A stretch of DNA of 64,000 nt, taken from contig CP092879.1 in assembly GCA_030710605.1 (NCBI GenBank), forward strand, positions 46,272,222 to 46,336,221, in the 5' to 3' direction. Both the position numbers and the translations under genes were made by a program. Of the stretch, positions 53,361 through 63,820 are shown piece after piece. Each line of letters begins with the position of its first letter. Positions within the stretch are counted from its first letter, which is position 1. The notes under the pieces were generated by a model. It was not told the origin of the DNA. It worked only from the letters and a program-made list of their open reading frames with translations, and did no database searches. This DNA is from Cordylochernes scorpioides (lineage: Eukaryota; Arthropoda; Arachnida; Pseudoscorpiones; Chernetidae).

Positions 53361-54175
53361 TATTTCATTACACCACCAAACCTCAAAACTTTCTCAGTCT
53401 TCTTCTACCACAATACAGTAGAACCTGCCTTTAGCAGACACCCTGCTAGCGGACACCTCTCCACAAAGGACAGTTTTCATTTGCAAAATTACCATTTTTA
53501 CTATTTAGTAGCTCTCCGGTAAGAGGACACCTCTCCCTAAAGGATACTTTGGCTCTGCAATTAGGTATCCTTTACAGAGAGGTATTTCTACTTCTATAAT
53601 CCACAATAGTTACCAAGCCAGGATGCAAACATGTATATCTTACACTCATCAAGCAATAAGAGTACTTGTTCCATATTTATATGTAGTGGCAATTTGCTAA
53701 ATGGGAGGATGGACCACCCCACTGGGAGACAAACAATGCTAGATAAAATTGGCCATTCAATTTAAGTGAAGATAAAGCTGTTGCCTAATCTTACCGCAGC
53801 ACTCTTCAAGGAATCTGAGAACTATTGCTGTCCTGGAAGCAACAGCCAATAGTATTGTTGGGAATAAACACCTCAGACATCAATCTTCCATATCCTGATA
53901 CTCTGAACATCTTTGTATTTGTATTGAGTATCAAAGTATCCTTTAGGGAAATGTGTCCTCTTACTGGAAGAGTTGCTAAATAGTAAAAATGGTATTTTGC
54001 AAATGAAAACTGTCCTTTGTGGAGAGGTGTCCGCTAGCGGGGTGTCCGTTAAAGGGAGGTTCTACTGTATTGTGGTAGAAGAAGACTGAGAAAGTTTTGA
54101 GGCTTGGTGGTGTGATGAAATATCCTATTGATTCTAGCAACAATTATCTGGGATTAGATCCTGCATTAGACATTT
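53308..54175. repeat. Large inverted repeat built on two facing pogo-like MITEs
   Basis: The left arm (53308-53593) runs from TGTCTAATGCAGGATC through GACTG…CAGTAGAACCTGCCTTTAGC and a MITE. The right arm (53926-54175) is the reverse complement, from a MITE ending GGGAGGTTCTACTG through AGAAGACTGAGAAAGTTTTG to GATCCTGCATTAGACA. The inverted arms thus extend beyond the MITE into its SINE flank. The spacer is about 330 bp of unique sequence. Confidence 0.85.
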
Positions 54176-54897
54176 TTGGAAACCACAGCTTCTTATTGAA
54201 ACTTCAATCTCCTCAAGATCCCCAATAGCTGTAAATATAGTTTGCTACTACACTAGACAGAATGGTAAGGACTATTAGATATCTCCCTAAGTATCAAGAA
54301 AACCTTGGCAAGAGTCTGTTCCACCAGTTTAAATAGGAAGTTTGAGTAAATGGATTCTAGAAAGGTGACAAACTGCCACTCTGTAATCAGTAAGTAAAAT
54401 GTTTAAGACAAACAGCTGCCCCACTTGGAATTTTTTTTATTAAAGTGAATATTTAAAGATGCATAAAAATGAGAGTGGCAACTAGAACAAATTAACTAAG
54501 AAAAAAAAACATTTAAAAAGCACAGAGTAGACCTCCCATGAGAGACCATGGCTAGACCTTTCTGGAGGTAATCTGTTATCGGACACTACATCATGTCAGG
54601 TAATGAGGAAACTTCCAACCTAACCTCTGATGAGAGACCATTTCCAAGAGAGACTGCCATGTTTTGAAGGCAATGATCTCATAAAGAGACTGTAGAAAAT
54701 TGTTGAAATACGACCTAGGTGGATGATAGGATCATCATTCTTTGTTTGTGCAACTCTTGCAACATGTCTGTGGGTAAAACAAGGAAGGAGGCCAGTGAAT
54801 TAGAGGGGAGAGGAGGTGTATGGTAGGGGGCCAACCTGGAATACTATAACCTCTCCTATTATACCAGTCATCACAAATATATCTGAATAATAATAAA
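54176..54897. other. No recognisable feature
   Basis: AT-rich DNA with ATGAGAGACCATGGCTAGAC / TGATGAGAGACCATTTCCAA repeats of a short motif at 54538-54650, perhaps a decayed TIR element. No exon supported. Confidence 0.4.
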
Positions 54898-55177
54898 TGA
54901 TAAATCACAATTTGGATTATAGATTATAGCTACAAGAATATAATACCTAATCCAAATAAATTAATAGTGTGCAACGTTTCGGTAACATTGTTACCATCAT
55001 CAGACAAAAGAATAAATATCACAGCATGTTCTTAATTAGTACTGTTATCAAGAGTGTAAACAATTTTCTAAAGTTGTCTTAGAAAACTTTTTTTTTCTTA
55101 TCTGCTATCTTGTTTACACACTTGATAACAGTACTATTTAAGAAAGATGCTGTTATATATATATTTTTTCTATCAAT

Positions 55178-55236
55178 GTCAGGCCTGGTTAGTACTTGGG
55201 AGGGTGACCACCTGGGAACACCGGGTGCTATAGGCT
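55178..55236 (+). pseudogene. 5S rRNA 3' half (pseudogene or SINE head)
   Basis: GTCAGGCCTGGTTAGTACTT, GGGAGGGTGACCACCTGGGA and ACACCGGGTGCTATAGGC follow the last ~60 bases of animal 5S rRNA, including the region of the internal box C. The first half, with the A box, is missing. A run of seven T at 55243-55249 follows, as at a polymerase III terminator. The tRNA-derived SINE starts 72 bases later. Confidence 0.85.
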
Positions 55237-55307
55237 ATTACCTTTTTTTGGGGGCTCAAAAATCATTTTATTTTGGTTAGCAGCCCCGTAAATAAAGCTA
55301 TTTCATT

Positions 55308-55609
55308 GGGTCATGGAAGGCTAGTTAAACCGTTTGGTTTTCGACCACTACGACCCAGGTTCGATTCCCGCATTGGACACTTTTTTCTGATTAAAAAAAA
55401 AAATGCTCCAATGGCCCCCGATTCTTGCAAAAGTCCAACCCCACCAGCGAGTGCAAGTAACCAAATTGGGCTCTGGCATATTTGTAAGTGCAAAGTCGAA
55501 CTGCTTTTCACATGTGTAGACATGTGGTGCGCTTACAGTAAAAGCAGTCGCTAACCACCCACCATGGTTATCATGGCCTGTACCACGTGTACTAGGGATA
55601 AGCAAAAAA
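55308..55609 (+). repeat. tRNA-derived SINE, full length
   Basis: GGCTAGTTAAACCGTTTGGT (A-box region), GGTTCGATTCCCGC (B box), complete body and GTACTAGGGATAAGCAAAAA end. It is downstream of the 5S fragment, in the same orientation. Confidence 0.9.
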
Positions 55610-55705
55610 TATATATATATTTTTGATGATGGTAACAACGGTGTTATCGAATCATTACACACTATTATTAATTTGGATTAGGTCTTATTTTCTTATAATA
55701 ATAAA

Positions 55706-56450
55706 TTTAAAAAATACTGTGCTGTAAACATTCTTATCATTCCAGCCAGCCAGCTCTTCAACATCATAACAATGATTTGAAGATAAGAATTGGCTAAGAA
55801 TGAAGTATGCATGTATCAGACAAGATGTATCATGCCATATAAAGGATGATATCAACATTGAGAATCCAATTTTATCTAAGATAGTCAGTCCATATCAACA
55901 CTACAATGACAAATTATGTAACAAATTGTCTCATTCATTGTTATCCTAATAAATAACTTATTTGCATCTTTGTAAGATTTTATCTACAATCCCCAACTCA
56001 TCATTCCATTTTTTATCAAGAATTAAAATGTCAGGGGTCATCAATATGAGAAAAATAGTCATTGCAATATAAAAACTCCACTATACAATGACAAATTATT
56101 ATTGTTACAAATTGCCCCATTCATAGTTATCCTAATAAATCTCATTTGTAGATTTTATCTACAATCCCCAAATTGAATTCTTCCCAAATTCCATTTTTTT
56201 TTATCAAGAATTAAAATGTCAAATGGTTATCAATATGAGCAAGAATAGTCATTGCAATATAAAAATGTTTAGCAAACCCTTTTAGGCAAGATTTAAAGAG
56301 GATTTCCTAACCTTTTTTTTTTTTTTTATTTAACCAACAATTTGCCAAGGTTTTCCCCTGAATATTTTTCATTTTTTCCATTTAGTGATTGAGTAAATTA
56401 TTTTACATTTTAAATGGGTGTTTATCCACCAGTTGTGTCCTATGAAGAAC
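55706..56450. other. Internal direct repeats, otherwise unannotated
   Basis: About 55885-56060 and 56078-56260 are similar: CACTACAATGACAAATTATG / ACTATACAATGACAAATTAT, GTTATCCTAATAAAT, ATTTTATCTACAATCCCCAA, ATCAAGAATTAAAATGTCA. They form a roughly 190-bp tandem duplication, old enough to have diverged. Confidence 0.65.
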
Positions 56451-56451
56451 C

Positions 56452-56690
56452 TCAGATGTCTCCATGCATATTTAACACAGCAGTCGCAATGTCCACTATC
56501 TTGGGTGTGTAAAGCTGCTGCTCTGGGCCCATGTCAATTTTCTGTAAGGCTGCGGCCATTGCTGGACATGAGAATATGTGGGTAGGTGTGAGTTCCACAC
56601 CAGGACAGTTGTTGCATGTCCTGTAGGTTCTTGTGCCATCTGGATGTATTGTCATTCCTTTATAGTGTTTTGTTCTAAGTCTTGTTATAG
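56452..56690 (-). pseudogene. LINE family 2: C-terminal end of ORF2
   Basis: On the minus strand the frame reads ITRLRTKHYKGM, a short spacer, TYRTCNNCPGVELTPTHIF with SCPAM, AALQKIDM, and ends LNMHGDI-stop at 56452. The C-x2-C … H-x3-C knuckle after an RLRT-x-HY motif is typical of the end of non-LTR retrotransposon ORF2, after the RNase H domain. A stop codon lies just before ITRLRT, so the copy is 5'-truncated or decayed. A different family from 14748-15155. Confidence 0.75.
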
Positions 56691-57018
56691 TTTATTTCGC
56701 ATATTAGGATTAGTGATTTTGTTAAAGTTTTATATAAAAGCTTTCAGCTATCAACTTGCCATCATGACAATGTCTTTATGCATATAGGCATCAAAAGGGG
56801 TATTTTATAAATGATGTTTTTCAGAGACATACTCCAACCATTCAAAAGCACATTAAAGTGTTGTATATTGGAATAAATATTAACTAAATGATTTAATTTT
56901 ATTCTCCTGACCATTGACCAAATACATCATGATTTATCAAAGAATGCCCACCATGTAGGCCTTTATGGGCTGTTGGCTCTTGTCAGGATGATGCATGACT
57001 CACCAAGGATCATTTAAA
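56691..57018. other. No recognisable feature
   Basis: AT-rich. The allelic match with the right end of the window stops at 56876 only because the window ends. Confidence 0.35.
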
Positions 57019-57272
57019 TGATTAGACTAAATCCAAATAAATTGATAGTGTGTGATGTTTCAAGTAATAGCATTGTTATTATTTGGTCTTATTACCTTCT
57101 AGTTTCTAATCTATAATATAAATTGTGCCTTATGATTCTTTATGAACACAAGGTAATAAGTCCAAATCCAAATAAATAAATAACAAAAAAAAAAAACAAA
57201 TAACACACAATTTATTAATTTGGATTTGGTCTTATTACTTTGTGTTTATAATCTATACAAATTGTGCCTTAT
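57019..57272. mobile_element. Two short foldback MITEs
   Basis: 57019-57135 (AAATCCAAATAAATTGATAG … TTATTACCTTCTAGTTTCTA … AAATTGTGCCTTATGA) and 57145-57272 (ACACAAGGTAATAAGTCCAA … TTATTACTTTGTGTTTATAA … AAATTGTGCCTTATGA). Confidence 0.7.
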
Positions 57273-57419
57273 GATCCTTTATGAAATAAAAGAAAGGACC
57301 ATTAAATTTAACTTCAATCAAACTATTCCTAGTACACTATATTCCTATACAACACTCATTAATATTACCACCCTCTAACAAATCAATTTTAAAAAACTCA
57401 ATTTTTTTTATTTGGCTTG

Positions 57420-57572
57420 CATAGTGACATTTTAAAGGTCATTTTCATAGCCAAAATTACAATTTCTTTTTACCTATGATCTGCTCTCTGGTAAGAAGAT
57501 ACCTCTCTCTAAAGAATAACACCTTGGCTCTGTAACTAGGTGTTGTCCATTTAAGGATAGGTTCTAATTACA
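57420..57572. mobile_element. Decayed pogo-like MITE
   Basis: ATCTGCTCTCTGGTAAGAAG ATACCTCTCTCTAAAGAATA … GTAACTAGGTGTTGTCCATT TAAGGATAGGTTCTA; the left terminus is lost. Confidence 0.55.
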
Positions 57573-57619
57573 AGGAGCTAATCTAAATAAACTTTAATGC
57601 TGTGCTTTCTCAACTTCTT

Positions 57620-57923
57620 GAAATAGAGGAGAGCTTCAGATCCTGAACTCTTTTAAAATAGAATCTTCAAGTGATGGCATCAACATTGATATTCACTTTG
57701 GAATTCTTCAGTTCATAGGAAGAATAATTTCTTAGGTCCATTGAAGTCTATTAAAAATGATAAAGCAACAATCTGAATTATAGATACAATAAAATAAGAC
57801 CTAATCCAATGATAGAGGAGAGCTTCAGATCCTGAACTCCTTAAAACATAATCAAGTGATAGCATCAACATTGCACTTTGGAATTAATTTTCTTCATCTC
57901 ATAGGAAGAATAAATTCTTAGGT
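57620..57923. repeat. Diverged tandem duplication, unit about 190 bp
   Basis: GAGGAGAGCTTCAGATCCTG AACTC … TCATAGGAAGAATAA occurs at 57627 and again at 57813. Between them is a fragment of a foldback left arm (AATAAGACCTAATCC). Confidence 0.75.
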
Positions 57924-57942
57924 TAATTTATTTGGATTTAGA

Positions 57943-58204
57943 TGATAAAGCACAATTTGGATTATAATAAAAGAAAATAAGACCTAACCCAAATAATTTA
58001 TTAGTGTGTGATGTTTCGACAACATTGTCACCATCATCAGACAAAAGAATTTTTTTAAAAATGAATTTTTTTTTCATTTGTCTGATGATGGTAACAATGT
58101 TGTTGCCGAAACATAACACGCTAATAAATTATTTGGATTAGGTCTTATTTTCTTGTATTATTTGGATTAGGTTTTGTAGCTATAATCCAAATTGTGCTTT
58201 ATCA
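57943..58204. mobile_element. Foldback MITE, AAGACCTAACCC subfamily
   Basis: GATAAAGCACAATTTGGATT … AGAAAATAAGACCTAACCCA … CATCATCAGACAAAAGAATT, mirrored to CTATAATCCAAATTGTGCTT TATCA. The right arm has a small internal duplication (TATTTGGATTAGG twice). Confidence 0.8.
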
Positions 58205-58608
58205 GGTTAGGTTCTACTATATATACAAGAATTTTAACCCGTTGTACATGCTATGATGGAATGCTACCATGTGACATGTATCTTCCTCTAATGGTACAAA
58301 ATATCTGTGCAGTTGGTACACCCAGCCCACATCCTTGATATTGTCTAGCCATGTAGTTTCCCCAGATGTCGTTCTCTTACAATATTAATTGCAATAGTTG
58401 GTATTTGTTGTTCTCATTTCTCATAACACAAATATTTTCTCCTGACAAAAGTGTTTTGAAGAGTATACATTCTGTTCCGATTTGATGGGTAAAAAAATCC
58501 AAGTAAAAATTTCAATAAAAACGTAACACACTCTGAGATTTAGAGATTTAATACACTATATATAAATAACTTTGTATGTACATTATACAGTAGATATAAT
58601 ACAATATA

Positions 58609-58966
58609 CAGTAGAACCTCCATGAGAGGACACTCCTGCTAGAGGACACCTCTCTATAAAGGATAGTTTTCATGATTTTGTTACACCAATATTTTTGTAC
58701 ATTTATATACAGTAGAACGTCCCTGTAAAAGACATCTAATTTCAGAGCTAAAGTGTCCTTTAGGGAGAGGTGTCTTCTTACCGGAGAGTTTCTAAATTGT
58801 AAAAATGGTAATTTTGCAAATGAAAACCGTCCTTTATTGAGAGGTGTCCTCTAGCGGAAGATACCTCTCCCTAAAAGACACTTTAGCTCTGAAATTAGGT
58901 GTCTTTTACAAGGAGGTTCTACTGTATATAAATGTATAAAAATATCAGTGTAATAAAATCTATTCT
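58609..58966. mobile_element. Rearranged pogo-like MITE with inverted flank duplication
   Basis: A left MITE half starts CAGTAGAACCTCCATGAGAG. It is followed by GATTTTGTTACACCAATATT … CATTTATATA and a second left end CAGTAGAACGTCCCTGTAAA at 58710. The right end GAGGTTCTACTG at 58924 is followed by TATATAAATGTATAAAAATA … GTAATAAAATC, the reverse complement of the inner flank. Arms are about 100 bp. Confidence 0.8.
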
Positions 58967-59652
58967 TACAGGACTAAAATTTACCATTACATACATATAA
59001 GGAGATCAAACATCTCTAGAAAACATAGAAGGGGTTAAAAGAAATGTTTTCTTTATGAATCATAACTTTGCAAATAATCTTGATTTTTTTTAAGTACAAA
59101 TAAAAAAATAAAGGCATCTCCTTATCCTGCAACTGAAAGTTGCTGACGGCTTGCGCCATCTATTGTAATAAATATCAACTATTCGTTTATCAACTATTTT
59201 TTTTAAATTATTCCAGAATTGGGGCCAAATACCCATTCTTTAAACTACTTTTTTCAATATTCTAATAAGTGGTGGACCATGATAGAGAGAGGCATGTGGT
59301 GTTGCTTAGTAAAAAGATTTTTTTTCCACAAAAACATATAACTTGCCATAGCAAAGTTTCATTTTGTATCAATTTTCCTATAGAAGAGAGTTATCCCAAA
59401 AGCTTGAAAAACATTTAATTAAAAGATATTTATCCTTAGACGTTTATTATCTAAAAAATGGGAAATAGAATAAACAATATGGGAAATAATTAAGCTATAA
59501 TGTACGAGTATCAACCAGTACCTTGGTATATCGGTTTCTCAAGTTCTAGAAACTTATTTCCAATAATTTCACATGATCTTTCTCTATGGTAATGGGTTTC
59601 CTATTATATTTTATATAAAAATTGGGATAGATATCATAGAGCCTCTTTATGA
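58967..59652. other. No recognisable feature
   Basis: AT-rich. AAGGCATCTCCTTATCCTGC AACTGAAAGTTGCTGACGGC at 59112 resembles 34141-34186 in reverse (TTGCACGATAAGGAGATGCC), so one more short interspersed repeat is shared. Confidence 0.45.
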
Positions 59653-59740
59653 TAAGGTACAAGACCCATTTTGTTTGGATTTGACCAAGACCAATTAGAT
59701 TTTGGTCTTATTACTTTGTTATTACACATTATAATCCATT
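59653..59740. mobile_element. Very decayed foldback MITE
   Basis: GATAAGGTACAAGACCCATT TTGTTTGGATTTG … TTTTGGTCTTATTACTTTGT … TTATAATCC keeps only the outline. Confidence 0.4.
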
Positions 59741-59845
59741 TCTATCTCGCCACAATCTGCCTATTTACTTTAACAGACTATAATTAAATAGAAAATTCTG
59801 ATTCCTTCATGCTGTTAAATTAAAATATATTTATTTCAAATGGAG

Positions 59846-59970
59846 GATCCTATCAATGTTGTTGTTGTTGTGTCCAATGAGGAGCCTCAGATGTCTCCTT
59901 ACATCTCTATCACAGCAATGTCCACTATCTTGGGTATGTAAAGCTGCTGTTCTAGGGTCTATGTCAATTG
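59846..59970 (-). mobile_element. LINE family 2, 3'-end fragment
   Basis: Minus-strand match to 56452-56570 (GAGCCTCAGATGTCTCCTTA, CAATGTCCACTATCTTGGGT, AAGCTGCTGTTCTAGGG). An AAC-rich repeat (GTTGTTGTTGTTG on the plus strand) is at its 3' side. Confidence 0.65.
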
Positions 59971-60039
59971 ATCCTATCAATGAATTGTATAATACAAATG
60001 AAAACACCAAAACATGAATGTTTCTTTTCACAAATAAAT

Positions 60040-60170
60040 CAAACTTCTACTGTCCTTACTGCTATGAAAAAAATATATTAGGATGGCTTGGCTCATTAGT
60101 GGTGAACTCTCCCAGCGGTTTCGCCAATTTAATCTACCAGACCGCTTCTCAGAGCTCTAATACTGTAATG
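60040..60170. mobile_element. Second-family foldback MITE, cut by the gap
   Basis: AAACTTCTACTGTCCTTACT GCTATG … TTGGCTCATTAGTGGTGAAC TCTCCCAGCGGTTTCGCC is a left arm; the right arm would lie in the N run. Confidence 0.6.
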
Positions 60171-60270
60171 NNNNNNNNNNNNNNNNNNNNNNNNNNNNNN
60201 NNNNNNNNNNNNNNNNNNNNNNNNNNNNNNNNNNNNNNNNNNNNNNNNNNNNNNNNNNNNNNNNNNNNNN
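60171..60270. other. Assembly gap (100 N)
   Basis: Exactly 100 N. The right flank begins GGAAGCATGGTAATCACTGT, the direct continuation of the sequence that ends before the first gap at 8714. Confidence 0.99.
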
Positions 60271-62306
60271 GGAAGCATGGTAATCACTGTGAATTTGGAA
60301 ATGCTTATAAACTCATAAGTATGCTAGATGGCAACTTTTGCACTTACAAAGTGCCATAGACCAGTTTGCATTCACTAATGGTGTTGACTTGTACAAAAAA
60401 ATCAGGGATAAGTGAAACAAACAAAAAAAATTGCTTAGAAAGAAATGTCTAATGCAGGACCTAATTCCAGATTATTGTTGCTAGAAACAATAAGGTATTT
60501 CATTACACCACCAAACCTCAAAACTTTCTCAGTCTTCTTCTCCCACAATACAGTAGAACCTGCCTTTAGCAGACACCCTGCTAGCGGACACCTCTCCATA
60601 AAGGACAGTTTTCATTTGCAAAATTACTTTTTACTATTTAGTAGCTCTCCGGTAAGAGGACACCTCTCCCTAAAGGATACTTTGGCTCTGCAATTAGGTA
60701 TCCTTTACAGAGAGGTATTTCTACTTCTATAATCCACAATAGTTACCAAGCCAGGATGCAAACATGTATCTCCTACACTCATCAAGCAATAAGAGTACTT
60801 GTTCCATATTTATATGTAGTGGCAATTTGCTAAATGGGAGGATGGACCACCCCACTGGGAGACAAACAATGCTAGATAAAATTGGCCATTCAATTTAAGT
60901 GAAGATAAAGCTGTTGCCTAATCTTACCGCAGCACTCTTCAAGGAATCTGAGAACTATTGCTGTCCTGGGAGCAACAGCCAATAGTATTGTTGGGAATAA
61001 ACACCTCGGACATCTATCTTCCATATCCTGATACTCTGAACATCTTTGTATTTGTATTGAGTATCAAAGTATCCTTTAGGGAAATGTGTCCTCTTACTGG
61101 AAGAGTTGCTAAATAGTAAAAATGGTATTTTGCAAATGAAAACTGTCCTTTATGGAGAGGTGTCCGCTAGCGGGGTGTCCATTAAAGGGAGGTACTACTG
61201 TATTGTGATTGAAGAAGACTGAGAAAGTTTTGAGGCTTGGTGGTGTGATGAAATATCCTATTGATTCTAGCAACAATTATCTGGGATTAGTTCCTGCATT
61301 AGACATTTTTGGAAACCACAGCTTCTTATTGAAACTTCAATCTCCTCAAGATCCGCAATAGCTGTAAATATAGTTTGCTACTACACTAGACAGAATGGTA
61401 AGGACTATTAGATATCTCCCTAAGTATCAAGAAAACCTTGGCAAGAGTCTGTTCCAACAGTTTAAATAGGAAGTTTGAGTAAATGGATTCTAGAAAGGTG
61501 ACAAACTGCCACTCTGTAATCAGTAAATAAAATGTTTAAGACAAACAGCTGCCCCACTTGGAATTTTTTTATTAAAGTGAATATTTAAAGATGCATAAAA
61601 ATGAGAGTGGCAACTAGAACAAATTAACTAAGAAAAAAAAAACATTTAAAAGCACAGAGTAGACCTCCCATGAGAGACCATGGCTAGACCTTTCTGAAGG
61701 TAATCTGTTATCGGACACTACATCATGTCAGGTCATGAGGAAACTTCCAACCTAACCTCTGATGAGAGACCATTTCCAAAAGAGACTGCCATGTTTTGAA
61801 GGCAATGATCTCATAAGAGACTGTAGAAAATTGTTGAAATACGACCTAGGTGGATGATAGGATCATCATTCTTTGTTTGTGCAACTCTTGCAACATGTCT
61901 GTGGGTAAAACAAGGAAGGAGGCCAGTGAATTAGAGGGGAGGAGGAGTATGGTAGGGGGCCAACCTGGGATACTATAACCTCTCCTATTATACCAGTCAT
62001 CACAAATATATCTGAATAATAATAAATGATAAATCACAATTTGGATTACAGATTATAGCTACAAGAATATAATACCTAATCCAAATAAATTAATAGTGTG
62101 CAACGTTTCGGTAACATTGTTACCATCATCAGACAAAAGAATAAATATCACAGCATGTTCTTAATTAGTACTGTTATCAAGAGTGTAAACAATTTTCTAA
62201 AGTTGTCTTAGAAAACTTTTTTTTCCTTATCTGCTATCTTGTTTACACACTTGATAACAGTACTATTTAAGAAAGATGCTGTTATATATATTTTTTTTCT
62301 ATCAAT

Positions 62307-62366
62307 GTCAGGCCTGGTCAGTACTTGGGAGGGTGACCACCTGGGAACACCGGGTGCTATAGGCTA
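62307..62366 (+). pseudogene. 5S rRNA 3' half, allelic copy
   Basis: Same fragment as 55178-55236 with one visible change (GGTCAGTAC for GGTTAGTAC), followed by the same T-run. Confidence 0.85.
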
Positions 62367-62437
62367 TTACCTTTTTTTGGGGGCTCAAAAATCATTTTAT
62401 TTTGGTTAGCAGCCCCGTAAATAAAGCTATTTCATTG

Positions 62438-62742
62438 GGTCATGGAAGGCTAGTTAAACCGTTTGGTTTTCGACCACTACGACCCAGGTTCGATTCCCGC
62501 ATTGGACACTTTTTTCTGATTAAAAAAAAAAATGCTCCAATGGCCCCCGATTCTTGCAAAAGTCCAACCCCACCAGCGAGTGCAAGTAACCAAATTGGGC
62601 TCTGGCATATTTGTAAGTGCAAAGTCGAACTGCTTTTCACATGTGTAGACATGTGGTGCGCTTACAGTAAAAGCAGTCGCTAACCACCCACCATGATTAT
62701 CATGGCCTGTACCACGTGTACTAGGGATAAGCAAAAAAAAAA
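62438..62742 (+). repeat. tRNA-derived SINE, allelic copy
   Basis: Identical in structure to 55308-55609. The tail differs: a longer A-run here against an AT-repeat there. Confidence 0.9.
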
Positions 62743-63579
62743 ATTATTTTTGATGATGGTAACAACGGTGTTATCGAATCATTACACACTATTATTAATT
62801 TGGATTAGGTCTTATTTTCTTATAATAATAAATTTAAAAAATATTGTGCTGTAAACATTCTTATCATTCCAGCCAGTCAGTCCTTCAACATCATAACAAT
62901 GATTTGAAGATAAGAATTGGCTATGAATGAAGTATGCATGTATCAGACAAGATGTATCATGTCATATAAAGGATGATATCAACATTGAGAATCCAATTTT
63001 ATCTGTCAGTCCATATCAACACTACAATGACAAATTATTATTGTAACAAATTGTCTCATTCATTGTTATCCTAATAAATAACTTATTTGCATCTTTGTAA
63101 GATTTTATCTACAATCCCCAACTCATCATTCCATTTTTTATCAAGAATTAAAATGTCAGGGGTCATCAATATGAGAAAAATAGTCATTGCAATATAAAAA
63201 ACTCCACAATACAATGACAAATTATTATTGTTACAAATTGCCCCATTCATAGTTATCCTAATAAATCTCATTTGTAGATTTTATCTACAATCCCCAAATT
63301 GAATTCACCATCCCATTTTTTTTTTATCAAGAATTAAAATGTCAAATGGTTATCAATATGAGCAAGAATAGTCATTGCAATATAAAAACGTTTAGCAAAC
63401 CATATTAGGCAAGATTTAAAGAGGATTTCCTAACCTTTTTTTTTTTTTTTATTTCACCAACAATTTGCCAAGGTTTTCCCCTGAATATTTTTCATTTTTT
63501 CCATTTAGTGATTGAGTAAATTATTTTAGATTTTAAATGGGTGTTTATCCACCAGTTGTCGTGTCCTATGAAGAACCTC

Positions 63580-63820
63580 AGATGTCTCCATGCATATTTA
63601 ACACAGCAGTCGCAATGTCCACTATCTTGGGTGTGTAAAGCTGCTGCTCTGGGCATGTCAATTTTCTGTAAGGCTGCGGCCATTGCTGGACATGAGAATA
63701 TGTGGGTAGGTGTTAGTTCCACACCAGGACAGTTGTTGCATGTCCTGTAGGTTCTTGTGCCATCTGGATGTATTGTCATTCCTTTATAGTGTTTTGTTCT
63801 AAGTCTTGTTATAGTTTATT
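63580..63820 (-). pseudogene. LINE family 2: C-terminal end of ORF2, allelic copy
   Basis: As 56452-56690, but a 2-base loss at GCTCTGGGCATGTC shifts the frame after AALQKIDM, and two bases are added in the 3' flank (GTTGTCGTGTCC). A dead copy. Confidence 0.75.

Larger units (their letters stand above)
54898..55705. mobile_element. Foldback MITE split by a 5S-tRNA SINE unit
   Basis: The left part 54898-55170 holds GATAAATCACAATTTGGATT, AATACCTAATCCAAATAAAT and inner arms TATCACAGCATGTTCTTAAT / AAGAAAGATGCTGTTATATA. The outer right arm resumes at about 55621 with GATGATGGTAACAACGGTGT … GATTAGGTCTTATTTTCTTA. Between them lies the 5S fragment and SINE. Confidence 0.8.
53136..56876. repeat. Large duplicated block, copy B right part (matches 60271-64000)
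   Basis: Collinear with 60271-64000 up to the end of the window, with scattered substitutions and small indels. Together with 44103-53135 it forms one continuous 12.8-kb stretch whose other copy is split across the two N gaps. Confidence 0.95.

Noticed and set aside
60018..60359. Frame spanning the second N run
   Set aside because: Same artefact; the left part is a foldback MITE and the right part an old SINE.
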